Made by a program: the position numbers and the translations under genes | Assembly (NCBI GenBank): GCA_009731375.1 | Contig: BJOX01000343.1 | Coordinates: 522,025-559,946 of the forward strand | Source of the DNA: Paulinella micropora | Lineage: Eukaryota; Cercozoa; Imbricatea; Euglyphida | DNA length: 37,922 nt | Direction of reading: 5' to 3' | The notes under the pieces: model-generated | Databases searched by the model: none | What the model was told of the DNA's origin: nothing | The model's input: the letters and a program-made list of their open reading frames with translations, nothing else | In this document: positions 31,870 to 37,922 of the stretch, piece by piece | How the letters are laid out: each line of letters opens with the position of its first letter | Position numbering within the stretch: the first letter of the stretch is position 1

Positions 31870-32322
31870 CTAAGCGATTTTGACTCCTGCCTGCAAGACG
31901 CTCGTAATGGCCAGTTTGTTTTCTAAGCTGATGTCGCGCACATATTTGAACACACATGTACTTTTATCTGACCACAATCCTTGCCTCCTGATTGCGTATA
32001 GTTTCATTCCCAATCTTGCCGCCTCTGTAGCCGAGCCGATTCTATTAGAATGTGACGCGTAGATAGCTGGATCCAATCCGATGAGTGCCACTTTCTCTTT
32101 CAGAATACTGGACGGTGTTTTGCTACTTAAGTGCTCCAGACTGTTTCCCTCAATTTTGAAGAAGATAGGCGAACTGTCTGTGAGTGAACTGCGAAATAAA
32201 TCCTTCATAGCCTGCAAGTATGCTCGAACCCATTTAACAGCGCAAAATGTTTCTGTGCTTTGACCGACATACACTAGCTTCTCACCTTTATCGTTCTTGA
32301 GGTGCCTCAGCCGGAGTACCAT
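31870..32322 (-). pseudogene. Tyrosine recombinase, C-terminal catalytic part
   Basis: 150 codons from ATG 32322. The C-terminal half has the tyrosine-recombinase signature: SHSNRIGSATEAARLGM (H-x-x-R), then GLWSD (Trp of the H/W position) and FKYVRD with the nucleophilic Tyr. A Lys-containing beta hairpin precedes it (LKNDKGEKLVYVG). The first catalytic Arg and the N-terminal DNA-binding domain are missing; an in-frame TAA at 32338 and the RNase H end lie only tens of bases upstream, so about 150 codons seem to have been deleted. In intact elements it integrates the circular DNA copy. Confidence 0.85.
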
Positions 32323-32505
32323 GTATTCACATGTTGTTTATTGTAGTCGTGTGGAACCATATATCCTCCACCTTTAGTGCAGTGATATTGCCCGGCACTC
32401 AGTGCCTTTGAGTTCGCGTCTGCCCTTGTGTTACGTGAGCGTTCCACCCATCCCCAGAGTTTGTTTTTGATGTTGAGCCGCTGCGTGTATACATCGTCAA
32501 TTATT
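32307..32505 (-). pseudogene. YR element RNase H, C-terminal end
   Basis: Reads KIIDDVYTQRLNIKNKLWGW then VERSRNTRADANSKAL, the last RNase H block with its Asp. It is in another frame from the preceding segment; a base appears to be missing near 32504. The tail after ALSAG overlaps the recombinase start in a different frame and is probably not native. Confidence 0.75.
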
Positions 32506-33366
32506 TTGCATACCTGGTGAGGTGTGTGCATTTTCGTGAGCCGCCTTTCTGTAAGTCTATTACAGCGTTGGCTGAATCGAAGACCGTGAGCACGGTGTTG
32601 CGATTACTCAAAATGTGTCTGAAGTGTAGTGGGACCACTGTGGCTGCCCAGAGCTCTCTGTGGGTGGAAGAAGTGCCGATGAGTTCGGTGGGCAATGGTA
32701 TAGTCACGTCCATATTTAGTACGTGGCCACCTACTGCAAATTCCCCCGCGTCGAGCCTCAGCTCGATGTCCGTCCCTGCCTGGAAGATAGCTCGTTTGCA
32801 TTTCAGTGGGTCTCGCAAAATGTGGAGCCAGTATTGGAGTTCTTCACTGAGCTCCGACCCTGTTGAGGTGCAAATGGTATCCCGTTCGATCCTCTTGCAG
32901 TGCACGATTGTTGCCAGCGTGACTCGCGTGAACAGCATTGCATTCTGAAGCGCTAGTTTCAACGCGATGATCGAAGCAGCAGTCGAGTGTAGCTGTTTGG
33001 CTGACGCTCCGTGAGCCGAGTGAACGTCGCTTAGTAGCTGGAGGATTGAGCGCAGTAGCTTCAACCTTTTTTCCTCCGGTACCCCGATCCAGCTTTCTTT
33101 GCTGTTGATGATGTAGCCCAAGTATTGGACTTCATCTGCCGGCTCCCAACACGTCTTCTCCGAGAGGGGGAGGCCTAAGAGGCTGAAGAGTGCCTTCACG
33201 AACGCCGGTATGCCGTCGTGAGTCCTGGCTAGTTTGATTGCGAACAGGAAGTCGTCAGCGTATTGCATGCAAGGTATGTTCAAGGCTCGTAGCAGTCGCA
33301 CCACCGCGCGCATCGTCTTTCCAAACCAAAATGGCGCTGTGCAGAAGCCATAGAGTAGTGTGGTGT
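32501..33366 (-). pseudogene. YR element reverse transcriptase (C-terminal half) and RNase H
   Basis: Reads TTLLYGFCTAPFWFGKTMRA, then MQYADDFLFAIK with the YADD active site, VQYLGYIIN (RT thumb side), and the RNase H region with ELRLDAGEFAVGGHV, STHRELWA and LTVFDSANAVIDLQ. It ends in a stop at 32501 caused by a frameshift. The upstream boundary near 33365 is also a frameshift from the previous RT segment. Confidence 0.88.
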
Positions 33367-33542
33367 TCTTGGTACGTCTTGCCGTTGTGTCGGAACGACG
33401 AGTAAGGTCTGCTTTGTATTGAAAGGGGTATTGAGTAGAAAGCCCGCTTGAGGTCCACCACGAACAGCTTTGTGCCCGCGTCTCCGTCCAGTACCATTTG
33501 TATGTCCTTTTCTAAAGTCTCCATGGTGAATGGAGCTTTTGC
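33365..33542 (-). pseudogene. YR element reverse transcriptase, first catalytic block
   Basis: Follows the TAA at 33543-33545 in the same frame: KAPFTMETLEKDIQMVL, then KLFVVDLKRAFYSIPL with the first catalytic Asp, then FRHNGKTYQ. Past about 33365 the frame leaves the RT sequence. Confidence 0.85.
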
Positions 33543-34259
33543 TTAGAACGAGTTACTGAAACGTTTGTCGGTGCAGAGCTTTGTTTTCTTAATCCCTGCC
33601 GGGTCCGCGAGCACTTGTAGTGGTTCGATCATGATGCAGTCATCTTCGTTTACTTCCACTGCGTCCCCCCGCGCGACCATATCGTTGATTTGTTCGTTGA
33701 CAAATGCCAGGTGCTCAAAATATGACGGATGATTTACAAAATCTGTGGCAGGCGGCGTGCGTTCGAATGTCAGCTCGACCCCATACGCTAGCCACGACAG
33801 TACAACGGGGTCGGTCCCAAGCGCTTTCCAGTATCCGAGCTTTGCCTTGATAGCGTGTGCCGGGTCCGTGGAGTCAGCCAATGGGTTGCCACGGTTAAAA
33901 TTTTCACCCAAGGTCTTGAGCCGTTCATGTGCTTGCTCCAAAGTGAAAGATGCATAGCTTTGGATGTCGATTGTAGGTGATCGTAGGAGTTCAATCACAT
34001 ATGGGATTTCCTCCTGTGGTATCGTTTGTCGCGACGGACAGAAGTATACTAGATGTCCGGTCTTTTTGCACCAAACGCACTGCATGATCCCCGCACAGTC
34101 TTTGAATATTTTTGATTTCGGCGCAGTTTTCGGTAGAAAATCTGAGATCTTGCCAACCAGTTTTGGGCGTGAGTGTCTGCCAGTCACAGTAAGAGATAAT
34201 GATTTTAATACTAAAAAGTGACTGAGTTGGTGTTGGGAAAAGCGGTGGTAATGCAGCAT
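33543..34259 (-). pseudogene. YR element pol N-terminus: zinc knuckle and RT fingers
   Basis: Starts at ATG 34259. A CCHC knuckle (CVWCKKTGHLVYFC) is followed by a typical DIRS-type RT entry: LGYWKALGTDPVVLSWLAYG, then PSYFEHLAFVNEQINDMVAR and KLCTDKRFSNSF before TAA. The next segment continues in the same frame, so the TAA is probably a nonsense change. Confidence 0.85.
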
Positions 34260-34536
34260 TAAACTTGGCTTGTTCGTTGCACTTTTACATTACTTTCCGG
34301 CGTGTTGCCGTCGTTGTTTGACTAGTCATATTTAAACCGGTGGCGTGTTGCCGTGCGAGTCCGACCGTATAATATATTTCGAAATACACATAAACAAGAG
34401 TAAGAGTAACATATATTTAATGCATATGTACTGTTTTCTGTTGCGGGTGCATGTGACTCAAACTCGACGACGTTTGCAAGTATCGCTAGAGCAGATGTGC
34501 AAGACGTATGTGTGTTCGTAAGTTGTGATTAAGTGT
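34260..34536 (-). other. Spacer between gag and pol
   Basis: No recognisable coding content; pol is in a different frame. Not a simple overlap or one-base shift. Confidence 0.5.
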
Positions 34537-35778
34537 TCAGTTGGTAGTGCGCTGAGGGCGTTGATGTGGGTTCAGGGTCCAACAGCTTTCTGCGGTGTGC
34601 CCGCGCTTGTGGCAATGGGTACAGGATACATGTGTGCGAGCACTAGATGGTATGTATGGTGGGGGCACTGTTGGGCTGACGGTTATGTACCCTGTCGGGT
34701 TTTGTGGTTGATGTGGCGGGATCGCGTATTGACTTGGCGGCTGCGGCCCGGTTGGTGGGACTGTGTAGCCAGGGACGCCTTGCCACGCCAGCGTTGGTAC
34801 CGTCGCAGTGCTCTGGTGTGCTGCGGTGTCGCCGGTAGCCGCGCCGTTGACATTGCCTCGCTTTGGGCAGTCCTTGGCCCAGTGTTGCGGAGAGTAGCAT
34901 ATGCGGCACAACCCCTTGCCTTGGCTGCCGTAGGGGTGCGCGGCGCTCTTCGAAGTGTGTGCCCTGATAGGTTCGCAGTAGGCGGCGATGTCCCCCGCGA
35001 TCCGCAGCCGCTTTGCTGCCTGCAGGAACTTTTGCTCTGCGTCTTCCGCGGAGAGAGGCGTCGGCCCACCCATGTCCATTGCCAGGGTAGCCAGTGCGGT
35101 AGCCATTGCGCTTGCATCCGTCAGCCGCTCTTGCTCACTCTTGTACACATTACTCTCCAGTACCGCCATGATGATCTTCCCACCTTGGAAGTAACGTCGG
35201 TGCACGGGCTTCTCGATGAGCTTGGCGTCACGTTGCCCCGTCTCTTGCTTCGCTTGGTGGATCATGGCGTTGACTTGCTCGGATAGCCGGTTGGTCTGGT
35301 CGAAGAAGGTAGAGTTGATCCCTGCATGCAGTAGCCGCACCACCTTTCCGAAGTCTTCGCTCGTAAGTAGCCGTGCCTTCGGGGGATTCGATGGAGAAGT
35401 GTTGATGTGGCCCCCGAGACTGCCCAGGCCCGCTGCTCGTAGTGCGTCTTGTTGTTGTTGTAATGTCGGTGCCAAAGCCCCGCCGATGAATGACGATGAT
35501 GATGATGCTGGTGACGGTGCGTGAGTGTTACCAGTGCTGCTGCTGCTGCTGCTGCTGTTGGCTGCGCTCCCGAGAGGTTGGTCATTGCTGGCGCCGGAGC
35601 CTGTCGCTGCGGTATGGCTGGTCGTAGATGCAGAGCTGCCAGACACACTCGCACTGCCTCCAGCCGCGCTGTGGTCTCCTCCTCCTTGGTAGTCGTGGTC
35701 GTCGTCGCTAGCATCTTCCTCGGCGTGTCTCTTCTTTGCTGAAGGCTTCTTGACTCGCTTGGGTTTCTCGCTTGACAT
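34537..35778 (-). CDS. YR element Gag-like protein
   Basis: 413 codons from ATG 35778, the first ATG; it lies 5 bases inside the A1 repeat edge. Basic and Ser/Gly/Thr-rich N-terminus (about 1-130), a helical middle part (FGKVVRLLHAGINSTFFDQT), and two CCHC zinc knuckles: CRICYSPQHWAKDC at about 291 and CTHCHKRGHTAESC at about 386. A Pro-rich stretch lies between them. This frame is intact, unlike pol. It should bind the element RNA. Confidence 0.85.
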   Translation of the reverse strand: MSSEKPKRVKKPSAKKRHAEEDASDDDHDYQGGGDHSAAGGSASVSGSSASTTSHTAATGSGASNDQPLGSAANSSSSSSSTGNTHAPSPASSSSSFIGGALAPTLQQQQDALRAAGLGSLGGHINTSPSNPPKARLLTSEDFGKVVRLLHAGINSTFFDQTNRLSEQVNAMIHQAKQETGQRDAKLIEKPVHRRYFQGGKIIMAVLESNVYKSEQERLTDASAMATALATLAMDMGGPTPLSAEDAEQKFLQAAKRLRIAGDIAAYCEPIRAHTSKSAAHPYGSQGKGLCRICYSPQHWAKDCPKRGNVNGAATGDTAAHQSTATVPTLAWQGVPGYTVPPTGPQPPSQYAIPPHQPQNPTGYITVSPTVPPPYIPSSARTHVSCTHCHKRGHTAESCWTLNPHQRPQRTTN

Positions 35779-35782
35779 GGAT

Positions 35783-35915
35783 TTCTTGCCTTTCCTAAAA
35801 CCCAAACTAAAAGCACTTTTGTATAAAACAAAGCATGCAAATCTGAGGGGGACAGGATTGTTGTTCTAATCTTCAAATTTTCGAGCGGGAACAATAGTTC
35901 CCGCTTCTTTATTTC
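35783..35915 (-). repeat. Split direct repeat A1 (5' end of YR element)
   Basis: Matches A2. It carries gcgggaac-aata-gttcccgc; the loop is the reverse complement of the tatt loop in A2. It should hold the element promoter. Confidence 0.9.
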
Positions 35916-35918
35916 ACA

Positions 35919-36250
35919 GCCAAACGATACCCGGGTATGATACCCGGGTATGATACCCTGGGGTATGCATACCCCCCTCATACCCCCTCATACCCATCAT
36001 ACCCCCCCCCCATACCCCTGGAGTATGATACCCCCCCCCCCCCCCCAAATATCCCCCCCGATGTATTGGACAGGGGTATGAAATAGGGGTATCATACCTG
36101 AGTATGGGGGGGGGGGGGTATCGTTTGGCACAGGGGTATCATACCCCGGGTATGAGACAGGGGTATGGGACAGGGATATCATACCTCGGGTATGAGACAG
36201 GTATGGGACAGTGATATGAGACAGGGATATGAGACAGTGGTATGGGACAG
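35919..36250. repeat. GGTATGATACC palindromic tract
   Basis: Imperfect repeats of gggtatgatacccgg and, further right, ggtatgagacagg. The first part is closed by a longer inverted pair, gccaaacgataccc (35919-35932) with gggtatcgtttggc (36116-36129). It includes G and C runs. It begins 4 bases outside the YR element. Confidence 0.85.
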
Positions 36251-36470
36251 TGGTATCAATAATGATATAATAAACTGAGATAATGATGATGATTATTTTA
36301 ATAATAAGTTGGTTCCCGCTTTTATATTAATACATCTTTGATACCACTCCATTTCCAGGTGACTGATCATTGCTGATCTCTTCTGCTTCATACTCAGCTT
36401 CTACGAGTGTAGTATTTTATTACTATAGTGTTTGTGTAAAAAATAAAAATAATATTAATAATAATATTAA
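36251..36470. other. Unique AT-rich DNA, no gene seen
   Basis: Nothing recognisable apart from short AAT runs at the right end. ggttcccgctttt at 36311 resembles the end of repeat A. Confidence 0.6.
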
Positions 36471-36637
36471 TAATAATAGTGCTTCTAAGTGAATGGCGAA
36501 TGCATTTCTGCACATGTGCCTCCATCGTCTCACCCGCGAGGGGAGTACGAAGATTTGACGATAGGCTCTACTGACACACCCGCAAGGCAGCTCCAAGCCT
36601 TCCAGACAGACCAATACTTTCAAAGAAAATATCCTTT
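36471..36637 (-). repeat. Repeat family A (tRNA-headed SINE), copy 1, cut by gap
   Basis: Matches 37487-37626 (gcttct.tgtcaat..tgcacatg.gcctccatcgtctcacccg). The head side is lost in the N gap at 36638-36647. Confidence 0.7.
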
Positions 36638-36647
36638 NNNNNNNNNN
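36638..36647. other. Assembly gap (10 N)
   Basis: Separates family A from a family B fragment. Confidence 1.
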
Positions 36648-36748
36648 GGAGTTTAAGATCTTTTACGCGCGCAACGACCCTCCTCCCCAGCATCTACCAC
36701 CAAAGGGTTATGAGTTGGCGTCACAGTTTAACGCCTTGAGGCCATTGG

Positions 36749-36833
<85 letters not shown>

Positions 36834-36851
36834 GAATAATAATATTGTTTC
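36648..36851. repeat. Family B fragment and AAT array
   Basis: 36648-36748 is almost identical to 19195-19293; then (AAT)n to 36845. Confidence 0.8.
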
Positions 36852-37273
36852 TCTAAGGCGTACTGATGCAGCTGCATGGCACGATCCGTGTCCGGACATA
36901 AGCCTCCAATACCCTTGTTCGAGGTCCTCCAATCCCCCTTTGCTGGCCAGTCTCTCGACTGGTAAGCAAGGCCACCGATGGAGCTCCTGAGGGCAAGACC
37001 GCACTAAGCCAAGGTTACTCCGCAGTTCCAGTAACCTCTTGCAAAACGTCGCCGAATGTGCAAGTGCATACACCAAGCATGGCGGCTAGAACTGCTTCAA
37101 AACCCCATCCATAACAATTTGGCAGACAATTGGGTACTGGGCTACCAACCAGCATGGCGGAGTTAAAGATCTTTTATGAGGCCTCAACGATCCTCCTCCC
37201 CAGCATACCACCGAATGGTTATGGATTGGCATCACAGTTTAACGCCATAAGGCCATTGGGCTGGAACTCTGGT
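36852..37273. repeat. Dispersed repeat family B, copy 2
   Basis: Matches 18896-19313 over its full length with scattered changes. Preceded by the AAT array. Confidence 0.8.
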
Positions 37274-37363
37274 AAGCAAGCAACTATTGAACCATGTGAC
37301 TAGGTTTTTTCATCGGGGGTTACCCTCAAATACATCACAGTCAACACTCCAAGAGAAGAGCCA

Positions 37364-37463
37364 AGGCAGTTCCAGTAACCTCTTGCAAAACGTCGCCGAA
37401 TGTGCAAGTGCATACACCAAGCATGGCGGCTAGAACTGCTCCAAGCATGGCGGCTAGAACTGC
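37364..37463. repeat. Family B internal fragment
   Basis: ggcagttccagtaacctctt.. matches 37020-37098; the last 23 bp (aagcatggcggctagaactgct) are duplicated in tandem before an AAT array. Confidence 0.75.
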
Positions 37464-37486
37464 TAATAATAATAATAATAATAATA

Positions 37487-37726
37487 ATAATAGTGCTTCT
37501 CTGTCAATTGCTGATGCAAATCTGCACATGCGCCTCCATCGTCTCACCCGTGAGGGGAGTACGAAGAATTGACGATACTAGGCTCTAATGACACCATCGC
37601 ACGGGCAGTTCCAACACTTCCAGACGGACCGGTATGTTCAATGAAGATACTGGTGGCACCGACGGGAATCGAACTGGCGACAGGGCCCAGATGGTAGAAC
37701 TTGACCACTGGGCTATCACAGTGTCC
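37487..37726 (-). mobile_element. Repeat family A, most complete copy: tRNA-derived SINE-like
   Basis: On the - strand it begins with a tRNA-like head at 37725-37655, then a body of about 165 bp, and ends in a TTA/ATT trinucleotide tail. The body recurs at 36471 and 37815 in the same orientation. A Pol III-transcribed SINE fits best. Confidence 0.65.
37655..37725 (-). promoter_or_regulatory. tRNA-like head with Pol III A and B boxes
   Basis: A-box-like ATAGCCCAGTGGTC and B-box-like AGTTCGATTCC are spaced as in a tRNA gene. The 7-bp acceptor arms (GACACTG with CGGTGCC) pair at six of seven positions, but the anticodon and T stems pair poorly, so a working tRNA is unlikely. Confidence 0.6.
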
Positions 37727-37748
37727 AAATAATAATAATAATAATAAC

Positions 37749-37782
<34 letters not shown>

Positions 37783-37814
37783 TATAACAATAATACTACA
37801 ATAATACTATGATA
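37727..37814. repeat. AAT array
   Basis: AAT/AAC units between two family A copies. Confidence 0.9.
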
Positions 37815-37922
37815 ATAGTGCTTCTCTGTCAATGGCTGATGCATTTCTGCACATGCGCCTCCATCGTCTCACCCGTGAGGGGAGTACGAAGAATTGACGA
37901 TAAGCTCTAATGACACCCCCGC
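37815..37922 (-). repeat. Repeat family A, copy 3, cut by window end
   Basis: Matches 37491-37600 (gcttctctgtcaat.gctgatgca...). Continues beyond the window. Confidence 0.75.

Larger units (their letters stand above)
29964..35915 (-). mobile_element. Tyrosine-recombinase retrotransposon, PAT/Ngaro-like, degenerate
   Basis: In element orientation the order is A1 (35915-35783), gag, RT with YADD, RNase H, tyrosine recombinase, B1 (30526-30448), A2 (30365-30239), B2 (30045-29964). Split direct repeats A1-ORFs-B1-A2-B2 plus a tyrosine recombinase are the hallmark of PAT- and Ngaro-type elements, which use a circular intermediate and make no target duplication. The coding part is broken by a stop, two frameshifts and a probable deletion, so this copy is inactive. 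The outer ends are inferred from the repeat edges. Confidence 0.85.

Noticed and set aside
34525-35286. 253-codon + strand frame, Cys/Trp-rich
   Set aside because: Shadow of the YR element gag on the other strand.
36708-37076. 122-codon - strand frame ending in poly-Leu
   Set aside because: Made of repeat family B plus an AAT array; the conserved part is too short to call a gene.
37655-37725. A functional tRNA gene
   Set aside because: A and B boxes are present, but anticodon and T stems pair poorly and the unit is attached to a repeated body with a trinucleotide tail.

Overview
This is a eukaryotic nuclear window. It has spliceosomal introns, LTR and tyrosine-recombinase retrotransposons, tRNA-like SINEs, and an extreme load of short tandem repeats (mostly GATA/TATC, also CATA, CT/GA, AAT, CTTC, TTTA). 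I cannot name the species; an alga or other protist is possible, an animal is not excluded. Almost all long open frames are translations of simple repeats and are not genes. Real coding sequence sits in short islands between the repeats. || Layout. 1-7300: repeat arrays with small exon-like islands that read best on the + strand and end at a stop near 7254 (partial gene, function unknown). 7300-8831: simple repeats, an assembly gap and unique non-coding DNA. 8832-16400: a complete but mutated Ty1/copia element on the - strand, bounded by a 5-bp target duplication. 16401-19550: unique DNA, a broken zinc-knuckle gag-like remnant, a dispersed repeat and AAT/TAG arrays. 20171-29944: a - strand F-box/leucine-rich-repeat gene (FBXL type). 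I rebuilt it as 16 exons; every join keeps phase, and the total is 1311 nt (436 codons plus stop). Its introns are almost pure microsatellite. 29964-35915: a degenerate tyrosine-recombinase retrotransposon of the PAT/Ngaro kind with split direct repeats in the order A1 - ORFs - B1 - A2 - B2, on the same strand and directly upstream of the F-box exon. 35919-37922: a palindromic GGTATGATACC tract and two dispersed repeat families, one carrying a tRNA-like head. || How the parts relate. The FBXL protein would be a substrate receptor of an SCF ubiquitin ligase: F-box at about residues 99-142, then cysteine-type leucine-rich repeats to the C-terminus. Many of its exons, and those of the + strand gene, are accompanied by truncated copies (one edge of the exon plus its splice site) embedded in the neighbouring repeat array, so repeat expansion seems to have copied exon edges. 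The two retrotransposons are both disabled by stops and frameshifts. Eight N gaps interrupt the window, mostly at repeats.
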